Below, piece by piece: positions 11,806-24,550 of a DNA stretch of 64,000 nucleotides. The position numbers and the translations under genes are program-made. Each line of letters opens with the position of its first letter. The stretch's first letter is position 1. This DNA is from Phallus indusiatus (taxonomy: Eukaryota; Basidiomycota; Agaricomycetes; Phallales; Phallaceae), in assembly GCA_027605045.1 (NCBI GenBank), contig JAQFWX010000088.1, forward strand, positions 1 to 64,000. The letters run 5' to 3'. The notes beneath the pieces are model-generated. The model did no database searches, was not told the origin of the DNA, and saw nothing but the letters and a program-made list of their open reading frames with translations.

Positions 11806-14800
11806 TCACGGCAATTGTAGCCATAAATCAAGCATCCTGGGGAAATTAGGTGTTCCTAGCCCAGTAACTGGATCCCATCCTTCAGCTCTATAGATTAATG
11901 TAAGTTCATGTACATCCGGAATTGCAAAGTTGCTCTTACGCAACAAAGCCACCAGTGCCTGCATTACCCATTTCAGTAAGTGCTTTTGTGCAAATGAACC
12001 GGAAAGAAACCGAAAACTCACCGCAATTGGGATTACTTCCGTCTGTTATATCATTAAAAGCGTCTCGAAACTTTGAAGAGTATATCTAAAAAAGGAAAGG
12101 TTGTCTGGTAAGAAGAATAGTGCGAATTCTCAAAAAATCACTTACCGCGGGGTTTATGAATCCGACAGTGCCTTTCCCAATTTTCCTTCTAGCATCATTA
12201 ATAGCTGTGATTATAGAAGCGAAGACTGGTGCCGAGGCGGAAGTTCCAAAGACGGACATGAACCCGCCATTAACCTTGTCGTATTCATATATAAATCCAT
12301 GTTTCACTATACACCATTTCGAAAAACGAAAAACTTACGGCTATCGTATAGTCAAAACTACGAGTTTCTTAGTCAGATCTATGTGAATTACAATGATGAG
12401 GCGTACCCATTTGCAGAGACATCTGGATATCCGCGATTCTACAAAAACGATATGAAAAAATTTTATCCATTACCCAGATAAAATCTTACGCTCTTATTGA
12501 AATGGTCTATGGCATCATTGGGAGTAAACTTGCTTAAGTAGTTCATCACAGCTCCTTCTTGGTAAGACGGCCTTGGAAAAACTCTGGAAAACCCTCCACC
12601 ACTATTGAACAATAAGTTTCAAATAGAAATACACATAATTAGAATTTTACCTTATATTAAATCCAGATTCAGGATCATTAACAGAAGCTAGGAACATCAA
12701 ATTTAAAACACCAGCAATGCTTAATACAGATTTTCATGGGATTTTGCAACTCACACCCTGGATTCATACGAGTAGCTCCGACTAAAGAAGATTTAGCATG
12801 AAAGATCAAAGGTTTAAACACTTAGACTTACCAGCTGTGACGAATGGACACGTCACTGGCGAATCTACAAAGAAAAAAATATACATGACTTCCCGGCTGT
12901 TATAATTTGACATACGTACCGGGTGAAAATTGAGTTCCATTTGGGCTAGGTTGACCTGCATGGCATTCAATACAAATTCGGACAGGATGAAAATCTCATG
13001 ATAATTGACCTGTCTTATCAAGACATCCTTCAATTTCACCCACACCTGAATCTCCAGAAGAAAAGATAACAGTAGTACCCATTAGACCTAATTTTCCAAA
13101 CTCAAAGCATTGTCTATTGAGGTAACTGGCCGGAAACCCAAATTCAGAGGAGCCATACGAAACACTGAGTACTCTTGTTTGGACAGTACCGCAATTTTCG
13201 GGGTGATTGAACCCTGCGGGGTCGGGATATATTCCATCTTCATCGGGATCATCACCCCCCTCAAAGGTGCAATACGATTTGTCGAGGGCATCAAGGAGGT
13301 TGTTGAACGACTGATTTAGTTTAGACGCATCAACATAATCATCTTTAAGTCTTTGGAAAATAAATCACAGAATTGACTTACACTGTTTACGATAAGGTCG
13401 CCGACCTGAAAATGGTCTACTTGTTGAGGTTCAACAAGGGTCATCGCGTATTCCTACATGTAATACTATGTTTAAGTCTGTTTTAATATCTGATCAGAAT
13501 AGAAGACATACAAAATCCAAAGAGCTTTCTGCATCGAAATCAAACGACTAAGGAACCCGGTCAATCACGATCATGCAGCAAAATGAAAAACAAAAGGTTT
13601 GGACCTGGTTAACCCTTTGCAGAACACCTGCGTAGATGAGATGTGTAGATTTTATAGAGAATTATGTTTCTCACCTCCATCTATCGAGTGAAATTTGGGC
13701 CTCTTTCCAACCAAAGATGGCGAAAAGGTTTTAAAAACATATCCAGATCCTCAGGAAGGTATGCTTATCATTGGAAAAGTTAGAAAAAACAAATATGTCA
13801 ATTGACCTCGATTTACATTCTGGCGTGAATTCCGCTGAAAAATTATTAGACTAATGCACCTGAGAGAACCTCGGTAGGAATAATGACTTACCGATTGCAA
13901 ACGCGTTGGGTTGGCTGCTGTCGAATTTGTAGTGGAAGTCGTAGAGCGCTCGGACACATGCGGGTGTTATGGCATTGCTGCAATTCGAAAGCGAATCTGG
14001 GGAAATATTGGTAAGAGTGGTAACTGTATTAGGGTGAATGTTAGGGTGTATGTGGCGTTTCGTCGATTGAGAGAGTGATCGTTTCTTGCGGCCAGAGTGT
14101 AAAGCTACCCCAGGTGTGATGAAGTCTATGTGGTCTGCAATGTGCGATGGAAGTGAATAAGAATCACAAGCTAATTTCAGAGAATGAGATACTGCGATTC
14201 TACAGAACGAGAAATGTTACGTGCCCATCTGACCAAACTCTTCGTCGCCTTGTCGGAAATCATGATACTTGGCCTCTAACAGTAATTCCGCAGCTTCAAT
14301 TGTCATATCTACTTCCAGCCATGCACGATCCTTCGAAAACCTTATATTGTCTTCCAGATAGCCGTGTTCTTCAAGCCATTCTTTCACAGTTGCTATGGTG
14401 TCGTGAGACGGGGCGAATGTCTCCTTCACTCTGTGAGGCGTCCAGATTTGTCCGTAATTAGGACTGTGTGGATGAGCAATGTCCATCAGGTAATCCTCGA
14501 GGTTATGGATATTGGATTGCTTGAGTGCCATTCGAAATTTAACGGGAGATTTTTTGTCCGCGATATTGTGGCGAGACCAATTTTCTGGCAAATAACCCCG
14601 CTTTTCATGGACGACTCTCCCAGAATAGGCATGAGATAGGGAGATGATTGCGGATAGCGTTAGAAAGGAGACAATGTACTTCATAAGAATACCAACGAAA
14701 GAGCGTACGGATGTGACTGTAAGAATGGCATAACTGTATGGGGTTTTATATGAGTTATCACTCGTTCGTTCGTCCGGGCAAGTCAGGATATTCAACGCCG

Positions 14801-15028
14801 GTGCACAGGACGTATGCAAATGCACTGGGTTGGGTTGTTATATAGGTAATATTCATCCGAACCACTGGTGAGAACGTCTCATATTATCTTCAGTTCTTGT
14901 AACGTAGATTCCTTCTTGAACTGGTACATTATTAACCTAAAGCCTTGCGCTTGTTAGAATGAAGCATGTATGTTAATTTTCATGCGCGCATTACCTCGGT
15001 TTTGCCGAAATGCTGAAACGGGCTCCAC
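11637..15028 (-). repeat. arm A of a long inverted duplication (complete sedolisin locus)
   Basis: The sedolisin gene plus about 340 bases of upstream and 170 bases of downstream flank reappear on the opposite strand at 33220-34556. Shared upstream landmarks include ACATACATGCTTCATTCTAA and CAGGACG near the TATA box; shared downstream landmarks include GGGTTATGCGCAGAATCTCA. Arm A is full length; arm B has lost about 2 kb internally. Boundaries are approximate, read by eye. Confidence 0.75.
11806..14684 (-). CDS. sedolisin family (S53) tripeptidyl-peptidase-like protease, with an apparent one-base frameshift
   Basis: Start at 14684: a signal peptide (MKYIVSFLTLSAIISLSHA) is followed by a pro-kumamolisin prodomain (HNIADKKSPVKFRMAL, WLEEHGY) and, about 13 short exons later, a catalytic domain. 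Catalytic residues are visible: Glu and Asp in AESSLDFEYAM (about 13.5 kb), the oxyanion Asp in SSGDSGVG (about 13.05 kb) and the nucleophile Ser in FGTSASAP (about 12.24 kb). The Ca-site region AEGWDPVTGLGTPNF closes the protein. Nearly every junction joins in frame. The exception is between EDLDMF and FSPSLVGKRP (about 13725-13740), where an A run is one base too short and shifts the frame into a stop. This is either a real null allele or a consensus error. The junction after EEFG (about 14220) is also uncertain. Secreted acid protease if functional. Confidence 0.8.
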
Positions 15029-16068
15029 ATTCTCTCTTGTATTACACACTGCATGACCAAGTGACACCCTAAGTAAAACAATTCAACATGCAACGATCAA
15101 AACATTCATACTACATAACATCAAAAGTAGCTTGAACAATCAGCGCCACCATTGGGGCTGCGACCCTGCCCGGTGAAGCGATGTGCATGGTCAATAAAAT
15201 CGAAAAGAGGATATGTCAGGATCGAACAGTCTAAGTGTTAAAGTGAGTGACAACCTCAATGAGAGTTACTTTTCAAGAGAAAACGGAACAAGTCGGAAAC
15301 GTATCGCATTGAGACGTCTATGAAACCTCCGGGTAAAATTTTTGGGAATGACTGGCGTTGCGATATTCAGGCTATCCTGTCTTCTCGCTCCTTTGATAAT
15401 GGTGTCCGTAGCAGGCCTTTCGGGGCCCGTATAAGCTGTGGCTCAGAACAGAACCACCGGACTTCTTGTTCGGCGGATTTGAAAGAGACCACTTTGTGTA
15501 AATGATTTGGGGGGTATCTAAGTGGGATAGTAGGACCGAAAAGAATGACGATGAAGACTGATGACGGCCCGGGGACACTGCCCAGGGCTCCACCTCAGGA
15601 GTCGCTACTCGCTAGTTACCTATAAAGAGAGGTGTGTCGATGGAATGACGAGCGATGTTGGTGAGCATTGTACTGATACGGCGGCAGAGATTGAATGTAA
15701 CTGATAATATACTAAGCAGGTTCAAAACGTGACGATGAGAAAAAAAAACCCATGGTTAGCGATAAGCGCCCTTCAGATTTTACCAATATCTCAAACAATA
15801 CATCGTTTGTGGTGCGACATGGAAGAAAAAAGGATAATTATCAGCTTCTCTCTTCTTGAGATGTTTCTTGTTTCGTGGAAGAACAATCGGTAATTGTCTT
15901 AAGCTTACATTAAAGGTGAACACTAAATAAGCGAATGACAACAGGCCATAAAGTCTTATGAATAAATGTCAAATATTTACATATCGGACAAAAATGCAGC
16001 AGTGAGAAATTTCCAAATCAAAATCCCAGCTTAAATCGGCCCGGCGTAGCAATACCATACAATATAAG
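14685..16068. other. intergenic, sedolisin promoter and unknown DNA
   Basis: 14685-15028 is the sedolisin promoter, with TATATAAAAC-like sequence near 14740 and ACGA/TCGT tetranucleotides near 14765, and is part of the inverted duplication. The remaining kilobase to the ligase stop has no supported gene; short open frames there show no motif. Confidence 0.45.
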
Positions 16069-18843
16069 CTACAATTTCGCCTTTGCATTCTTTCGACTAG
16101 CTCTAATTTCTTGAGCTTTACCGCGCAAGAATCGACGTAAAATTTTTCCTTAACACAATTAGGATCGCTTTGAATAATTCACTAGTGAAAAGAATCTACT
16201 CACCTGATGGAGTTCTGGGAATAGTGTCTGTGAATTCTACACCACCAGCTAGCCATTTGTACTTGACCTTATGATCAGCCACATGCTGAAAAGATAAAAC
16301 GTCTTAAAAATCAATTGGTATAAGATGAACTATAGCAGTACCTTCATGATACTTTCTTTCACCTCGTCTCCTTCTCCAGCTTCAACCCTTTTACGAGCCT
16401 CTTCACGAAGAACAACAAACGCCAATGGAACTTCTCCGCTATATTCATCAGGAATACCGACCACACCAATATCAGCAACGCTAGGGTGGTCGAGAAGATG
16501 ACCCTCCAATTCTGCGGGCGCGACTTGAAAACCTCGAACCTTCATGATTTCCTGTTTTTATGAATAAACAAACGTTTAGTTCATGAATTGTCTCACAAGC
16601 AAAATTTAACGAAGCATGATTAACCTTTAAACGGTCGACGACGAACATATCCCCGTCACGGGTAAATTTGACTTGATCCCCAGAATGAACCCAACTAAAA
16701 CGCGTTTTTTGTCACAGTATCTCAAATGTCAATACAAAAAGTGATCTTACCCGTCCTTGAATGTTTCGTCCGTCCTAGAAATAGAAAACAATTCAGAATT
16801 ATTCACAGCGGGGCGACACTACTAGAATCACTCACGCTTCCTTATTGTTAGCATACCCCAAAGCTACAGAGGGCGTGCTTATGACGAATTCACCGGGTTC
16901 ATCGTAACCGGCCAAAGTCCCATCCTCTTTGATTAATTTGGCTTGAACTCCGTTAAGTAATCTCCCGGCACTTCCAGGTATACCGACTCGATGCTCAACA
17001 GGGCTCTACGAAACCAGAATCGCGCATGACACATGTTATTTTTATCATAACGAAAAATTGGGGTCGTCAGAAGGAACTCACGAATGTAACTGCCGTGGAA
17101 GTTTCTGTCATGCCATACGCTTGAATAACTTCTGTGTCTGGAGGTACTAATTTTCGGAACTGTTCACTCAGTTCTGCTGCTACAGGTGCCGCGCCGCATA
17201 TGACGAAGCGGATGCTCGACAGATCATGCTTTGACGTTGCAGGATGCTTAAAGCGAGAAGTTAGTACTGTTATTATCAGGGAATTGAAAAGTAACATTCA
17301 CTTTACAAAATAAAACCATATGTGGTGGAACGAGCCTAGAAGAAATACCAATTGCTAGGAATTGGGCAAATTGCAGGTGAATGTCCACTTACATGAGATG
17401 TGTGATTTTATATTCTTCGATGTTGTGAAGCATTTCTTCGAAGTTAAATTTAGTAGTACAGATAAAGGACATCTGAAAGTCGTTAGGCTTGACATAATAC
17501 ACGTGAGATAAAAAGCAAATCGTACTCCACAATATATAATCCAGTGACACTGACGAAAAACCGGTATAAGTTTTTGGGAAGAGCGTAGGTACCGACGAAT
17601 CAACATACGTTTATAACAAGACCATATATATCTTTCAGCAAGATTCAACATAAGTTGAGGAACAGTGAAGTTCAGCTGAACACTTACGATATAACGGTAA
17701 AACTTCTCAATTTTAGTCACTGTCGAGAGACACAATAGATAAGCTAAACGTACCTCCCAAACATCTATCTCCAACTCTAATTCTTCTTCGTTCATAAACA
17801 TCGTAATCTTCGGTTACTTTATTAAACAAACTCATTTGAACGATATTTGCGATAACGGCATAATGCGGGATAGCTACTGCTTTAGGTCTGCCGGTTGTAC
17901 CAGACGAGAAGGCCAGAAGTGCCAGCTTTGTTTTCCCTTCGCCCGGTGCGAGTCTTCGTTCCACATACGCAACTGGCTTTTGTAGGCCGGTAGTCACAAG
18001 GGTTGAAATGTTTGGCTCGATTTGAGGACCGGGTGGTGGGACGGAGAAGTAAAGAATGTGAGACAACGGAATAGGTTTTTTGGCCTGTTTAGCTGCAGCA
18101 ACAGCAACAGTTTGCGCAGTAGGGTGAGTGATAATGAGCTTTGCGTTGGTGGTATCCAGCTGGTATACTTGTGAAGTCGATTAAAGTTAGAACTGTCGGA
18201 TATTAGAAATTTGAGTACCTAGTTCCTCGACATTAAACCCGGGATTGGCGGTACTGAAATCAGATGAAGCATAGACGTGAATTATAGCCAAAATAGCACA
18301 AAAGTAAACAATAAGACTTGCGTTATAACACCTCCGAGACGATGCACAGCCCAGAAGGCGATTACGTAGTCTAAGTGCCCATTAATCAGTCCAGGTGAAA
18401 GGGGTCCTCTTCAAGTAGTTTTACCAATATGGTTTGGGCTGAATAGACAGACTAAAAGAATTCAAATTTCGGACAATAAATTTCAAGACTTGCGCTCTCT
18501 TACCAACGTCATTTTCAGCTTGAGTAGGAATGAGTAATGTTCAAGCCAGAAGAAGACATGGCGAGTGCTTACATATGCCATACTGGGATGCCAACGCATT
18601 AGCTAGGCCTGTAAATGAATCCATTATTGCGTGTTCACCAAGATAGAAAACAGGTGAATAAACCGCACCTTGAACCCTGAACCTGACTTCCTCAAAACTG
18701 TAGCTTCTGCCTGTTGTGTCTTCGATAAACCAAGGACTAGCGAGCGTATTTATCGGGCGAGATGGATGATGTCGATCAAGCATAAACTGCGGGATTGTCA
18801 AATCATCTGGAATTGGTCCTAGCGGTGGCCCAGAGTGTATCAT
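16069..18843 (-). CDS. 4-coumarate-CoA ligase-like acyl-CoA synthetase with C-terminal AKL
   Basis: A many-exon gene of the ANL adenylating superfamily. In order: [42 protein letters not shown], the phosphate-binding loop [17 protein letters not shown], then VLPLYHIYGLVIN (rebuilt across two introns), [26 protein letters not shown], the hinge region VHSGDQVKF...DRLKEIMKVRG and the catalytic Lys in PRTPSGKILRRF. It forms an acyl-AMP, then an acyl-CoA; fungal members act on aromatic or medium/long-chain acids. The last three residues, AKL, fit the PTS1 peroxisome signal. One intron (donor at 18316-18321) appears to start with GC (GCAAGT) and keeps GGVITTANPG in frame. Divergent from the CNT transporter, 747 bases apart. 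Class is confident, substrate is not. Confidence 0.9.
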
Positions 18844-19590
18844 GGTGAGGCGTTAAACGATAGTTTCAGAAGGTTAGGCAATCCATAGCCGTGTTGATAC
18901 GACGCCGCCATCATGCTCGCTAATACTCTCTGTGCCGTTCTTTCGCCGGCATTTCGCAGATTTTATGGGCGTCTAAGTTTCAGGTTAGTTGTACATAGGA
19001 CACCATAAGCTAACGTAAGCAACTTGCTATTTTTTTTTAGTCGTGCGACTATAATTGTACTTCGATCAGCTTGAATCCACCCAGTGGCCATCGCCGCCAA
19101 ACCTATATATATATTTAAGTCCGATTGTGTTTTTTTTTATTTCGAAAATCTTTTCATTTACAAATCAGCTTGGCCGGCGAAGAGAATGTTTTCCCAACGG
19201 GCCACGCGCTAAAATCAAAAGTGATATATCCTCGACATTCTACATACCAGTCAATTCGCATGTTTGAATTTGACGGCCCTACTCAATTAATCCTCATCAC
19301 ATGTACGACCTCCAAGATGGATATGTGGAGAATCTGATCCAAGACTCGGAACTTGAACATCTCCTGGCTCCATATGAATTTCCAAGAAGTTTCTCAGGCT
19401 TCGGGGTCTATCCGGGCCTGCTAGGCACCAATGACGAGAAGCATGTGGTTCATTATGGAATTCTAATCTATATACTAGGTTTTCGGATAAGGAGGGTCTG
19501 CATAAAAGCAGCATCCGATCAAAGAAAAGGAGGGCGAGGGCGTTTCTCGTTATCTCTTCCCCCACACGACCCGTTGGGCTGCTTTTCACG
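18844..19590. other. divergent intergenic region
   Basis: Lies between the starts of the acyl-CoA ligase (-) and the nucleoside transporter (+). It has TATATATAT near 19105, poly-T tracts and no supported gene. Overlapping short open frames at 19287-19589 on both strands look like noise. Confidence 0.45.
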
Positions 19591-22133
19591 ATGTACTCTG
19601 AAGGTGCTATACAATCGAGTTCCGTTCACGACCTTGAGCGCCAGTCTCCCTTGTCTGAAAAAGATGTCATCAAGAAAGAAATCGTTACCATTCCGGCAGA
19701 CAACAATAGCTCTGTTGACGGCGAAGAGAAAACGAGCTCGTCCCCATTCTCAAAACATCTGAAACCCCTCACCCTTGTTGTAACTGCTATTGTTATACTT
19801 GGATGGTGGATTTCAGCAACAATTATCCCAGCGACGAGACATAGATGGATTGTTCAAACGGTTTTTGCCTGGGTATACGCCTTTATCTCGTTCTCCGCCT
19901 ATTCCGGCTACTTCATTTACATGCAATTCTAGTTTTTCATTCTTCTCATCTTCTTCCAATTCGTTCCCAGCAGCATTTTTTGGAATCCTCTTGTCGCAAT
20001 TTACGAACCCACTGTCTCTAGGCCATTCTTCCGTCTTCCTTATCATGTTCGTCTCACGTTGGGCTGGGCATGCTTGCTCGGCATCGTTTTTGGCTCTGCG
20101 TTCGGCTTCCCTCTTCCTGGTGTAAGTACTCTCCATAATCTATTAGCTGGTATATACCAAACCTTTCATAGGACCACAGCACCAACTTCGGTGACCGTGC
20201 CATTTCCGTCTTGGGTCTTTTCGTGTTCCAATTCTGTTTCTGGGCTTCCTCAAAGCACAGAAGCCGTATTCCCTGGTCGGTTTCCAATTTAACTTTCACA
20301 TCATCTTGAGCCCGACCTGTTATTTTTTTCCTGTCCCGTTTAAATAAACAAATTAGGCCCACTGTCATCATCGGCCTCTTTTTCCAACAAGCTATCGCTC
20401 TCTTTGTCCTCAAAACGGATGCTGGTTTCAGCATTTTCAACTGGATTGCCACGCTGGCCGCAGATTTCTTGACACAAGCCAACATAGCTGCCGAGTTTTT
20501 CTTTGATGCGGAAACTATTGCCAAACACTGGTAAGTCCTGCTTTTTTTCTGCCAGCACCGCGCGCTGAATGAAATGCTTTTCAGGTTCTTTATTAATACG
20601 GTGGGCTATTTTTCGCAAACAACGTGGCTTTATCTTATCTCACCTGTCTGTCACGTCATCGACAGCTTTCGGCTATCATTTTCTTTATCGCTTTCGTGCA
20701 AATGATGTACTATGTATGTTCTCCCTGGCTTTTATCTTCGCCGAGAGCTAGGGACGCCATTTACATTCTTTTTATAGCTGGGAGTTATGCAATTTATTAT
20801 AAAAAAATTGTGAGAATATTCTTAAAAAAAAGTGTCTATCTCACCTAATAGTCTCACTTCTGTAGCGCGTATTTCTTCTTCAAGACTATGAATATTTCTG
20901 GCGCGGAAGCAGTTGTTGCCGCTTCATCACCATGGATCGGCCAGGGTGAATCCGCATGTCTCGTTCGTCCCTTTGTCGACCTAAGCACCGAGAGCGAAAT
21001 GCACCTCTTCATGGCAAGCGGTGGGCTATTTTACTATTCTCCCACGAGACCAGTTCTCCTCAGACTGACACTTAGGCTTTTCTACCATATCCGGGTCAGT
21101 CCTTACTGCATACATTGCACTCGGTGTCCCACCCCAGTAAGGTCCACCCTTTCCTCAAAAATCAAGTCCATGAACCTTTTTCTTTTCAGAAACCTTGTCA
21201 CGTCCTCTGTCATGTCTATTCCTGCCTCAATCGCTATTTCAAAGATGCGCATACCCGAAATAGACGAACCCGTGACAAGAGGACGGGTAGTCGTCGATCG
21301 CGGACAAGACGAGAAAGGCGGACCTCCTGTTAACGCCCTTCACGCTTTCAGCAGAGGGGCCACATTCGGTTTGATTGTCGCTGGTCAAGTCTTGTAACCT
21401 TTTTCCACTTTTTGGTATCAACCATGTTTTCTCACATTATGTGCAAGAACCAACGTACTTACTGTTCTCGCCCTGGTATACACTATCAATGGATTGCTCA
21501 CCTGGATCGGTCGTGGATTCGGTATCCATCAGCTCACTTTGGAACTGATCCTTGGTTATGTGTTTTACCCTGTCACATTCTTCATGGGTGTTCCCCGTCC
21601 TGAAATTATCCAAGTCGCGCGTCTTCTCGCGACCAAGTTGTATGCCAATGAGTAAGTAATTTCGGTTCCTTAGTCACCTCTGATTCATTTTACTTGTTCA
21701 GATTTGTTGCATACACGAACCTTCACGCCATCATGCAGAGTTCTACTCCGCTTTCCCCACGCGCTTTTACTATCGCATCATATGCCCTTTGTGGATTTGC
21801 AAACCTCGGTATATCTCAACTTCTAGCTAGAAAAATGAGGTATTCTGAGCTTTCCCTTCCCCTTTCAGGTTCGCTTGGCGTCCAAATTGCCGTTTTAAGT
21901 ACACTTGCCCCATCTCGTAGTCGCGTGGTCGCTCGCATTGCTCCAAGTGCGATGGTTTGTGGTTTCGTAAGTGACCTCCGTCCTCATTGGGGAAAGGCTC
22001 CTGATCTCTGAGATAATTTTACGTAGATTGCCACAATGCAAACTGCCGCTATTGCGTAAGTCTTTTCGAACCCCTTTTGGCATATTCGCACCTGAATTGG
22101 ATCTTCTTTTTTACCAGAGGCATGTTGGTTTAG
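19591..22133 (+). CDS. concentrative nucleoside transporter (CNT/SLC28 family)
   Basis: A multi-exon membrane protein with a short acidic cytosolic N terminus (from ATG 19591). Signature segments are all present once introns are removed: [96 protein letters not shown] and [22 protein letters not shown] and the SPRA...YALCGFAN region form the nucleoside- and cation-binding core in known CNT structures. It should import nucleosides across the plasma membrane with Na+ or H+; fungal members are usually H+-coupled. The short last exon (IAGMLV, stop at 22131-22133) completes the conserved C-terminal helix. No frameshift is seen. Confidence 0.93.
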
Positions 22134-22790
22134 AACATGTAATAAAACGGCGAATGTCTTTTCCTCTTGGTCGATGGCAACTAAATACGATAAGTCGGGG
22201 TAAACACGAATCGCTCCACGCGATGACGCCAAGTTTTGTGATGAATCATGATGAAATGAGCTTCAACTAAATTAGAGCCTCTCTTGATGTACATATCAAT
22301 TTACATATCATCATTATGCGCTCTCAATAAATCGAATATTAGTTACTGCAGTTCTGTTCCATCCGGCTTTAAATTAAGGTTAGGTCGTTGGTATGTGGAT
22401 ACTATAATACGCCTTGATGGAATGTATGCGGTGTCTACTTTCTTTCATATCATATAAAAATCACAACAATGTTCGGTCACACAGAGTTTACATAAAAGCC
22501 ACGAAGTCAACACTGAATATATTGGTGACCAAAAGAAGAAAAAACGACAATTTTAATGCTACAAAAACAAATTTTCGTAACTTCAACCCGTGAAAGATAA
22601 TAACCAACCTACAAATTAAACGCAAAAAAAACAAGCTACGAAATGGAAATGTTTATCTATTTTTTCCTCGAGATTTCACGGTTAATCGTTTACCAAACAA
22701 AGAATGAGTTTTACAAAAGCACCAGAAATTCGTCTAGTTATCTCGGGGAGCTTTCATGTTTATCCCCGTCTTTAGGTGTGAATACCCGTT
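22134..22790. other. convergent intergenic region
   Basis: 3' regions of the nucleoside transporter and of the secreted phosphatase-fold protein. AT-rich, with AATAAA-like sequences near 22327 and A-rich runs. No gene seen. Confidence 0.5.
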
Positions 22791-24550
22791 TTATACTATC
22801 GGGAAGTCTCCAGGTTGGAAGGTAACTGTGGCGTGAACGGGACGATGGTCCGACAGCCATAACCCATCGTCTGAAAGACTCTCTTCGACTCCATAGGTTT
22901 CAGATATCCTGATTAAGGAATTAACTTGAAAACAAATAAAGGGAGTTTTGAGATAATTACCAGCCACCATTTGATCCTCCCATGATGAAATCTATTCTCT
23001 TCATATCTGTAGTATCGCCGTAGGGGTCGAATCCGGTAAAAGTGGCATAATGACCGAATTGCTCATCCCCTGGGGTCACCGTTTTGAAATCTACCATTGA
23101 GAAATTTGCAACGTTGTCAGGAACTGGGAATCTCTCGAGGAAGGTACTATTGATGGCGAGCGGAGGCGATGCACCAGTACTATATAAGAATTTTTGTTTG
23201 TAAACGGAAACCAATAGAAGTTTCGTGAAGAAATCAAGTTCAACGCACATGATTAGGTATGCTCCATTTGTGCAAGAGTTACAATCCGTAATAGTCAAAT
23301 TGACGGCAACAGAGTTAAAATCTCCGAAGAGTATGACAGGCTAACGAGATTTGAATGAAGTGTGTTATCAAACCAGGACAAATCTTCACTTACGCGCCCA
23401 GTAGTATGTGCCTCAAATTTGGCACGATGCAGAATCAAACTAGCACCAACTTCACGGCCAGCATCACTTTGGTCGTCCCAGTGGGTTGCCATTGCGGTGA
23501 TCAGACCGGCCGGGGTATTAAAGTGCCCCGTGGTGCCTAACCAATGAAGATTCAGTTTTTCATTCAGTGTTCTCTGTTGCTTTGCAACTCACAAATTCTG
23601 GGGTTTCCGGCTTGGGGAGCCTTGGATCCAACGTCGAAAGGCGTATTGGACAACCAGAATGTGTCCGCATCAATTAATTGGATCGAATCTGTATTCCAGT
23701 AGACTATACAATATCGTTAAGCAAGGACATTGGTTCAAAAACTGGTGACATACGAGGCCCAAATTCATTGTCGAAAGCGCCGGAGGCATTGTCAGTAGTG
23801 TTGTCCGCACGCTAATGAAGTTTGGGGTTTGTCTAAGATCGCTTATAAAAATGAAAACAAAAAATCTCACCGCAACACCGAAATGGTCGAATTGCGAGCC
23901 TAGAATCGTCTGTACATCATCCACTTGCCTAACCAGGGCTTCTTCGATCGCTACATGCGGGGTTTTATCAAAAAGAAAGAAAGAAATTGGAAATGAATCA
24001 ATAAAGAATTACCAAAGAGATCAACGTTGTGACGCTGAATCATTCTCACTAATGGAATACGTCGCTGACTCCAGGGACGTTCTCCGGTGTTAGGATAGTA
24101 GCTGGCTGGGGTGGAGATGTCCTTCTTAGATGCTAAAGCATCAATGCTCTCTGCAATGGTGACATTGTCGGGCTCGCTGTCAAATCTGATGTTCATTTGC
24201 ATAACGTTGACAGTAAAGTTCTGACCCGCGGGAGGTGTTGGAGAAGATGTTGGGGAAGATGTGGGAGCAGATGTGGGAGAAGATGTCGGGGAATGGGTGG
24301 GAGAAGATGTATGAGAATGAGTAGGTGAAGATGTGGGGGCATGAGTAGGCGAAGATGGATGAGGCGGGGATGGGTGAACTGGTGAAGGATGAATTGGCGA
24401 AGGATGAATTGGTGAAGGTGGGTGGATTGGCGGGGGCGGGGGAGGCGGCTGGTGGTGAGGAGGGGAAGGAGGTTTGGATGGAGGGAAGTTTGTCGTCGCA
24501 GCAAGCCCAAGCGTTGCGAACGCTAAAAGAATGAGATGAGAGGAAATCAT
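22791..24550 (-). CDS. secreted endonuclease/exonuclease/phosphatase (EEP, DNase I-like fold) protein with Pro/Ser/Thr-rich linker
   Basis: Exon 1 (24550-24013) starts with a signal peptide (MISSHLILLAFATLGLAA), followed by about 85 residues of short proline-rich repeats (PIHPSP, then PTSSPTHS), probably an O-glycosylated linker. The EEP domain begins at NVMQMNIRFDSEPDN. Later exons carry QRRIPLVRMIQ, DDVQTILGSQFDH, MATHWDDQS, the metal-site LFGDFNSV and the terminal SDHRPVHATV, so the catalytic Asn, Asp and His positions of the fold are retained. EEP proteins hydrolyse phosphodiesters (DNA, RNA, sphingomyelin, inositol lipids). Being secreted, it may act on extracellular nucleic acid or phosphate esters; the substrate cannot be told from sequence. 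Stop at 22791-22793. Confidence 0.88.
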
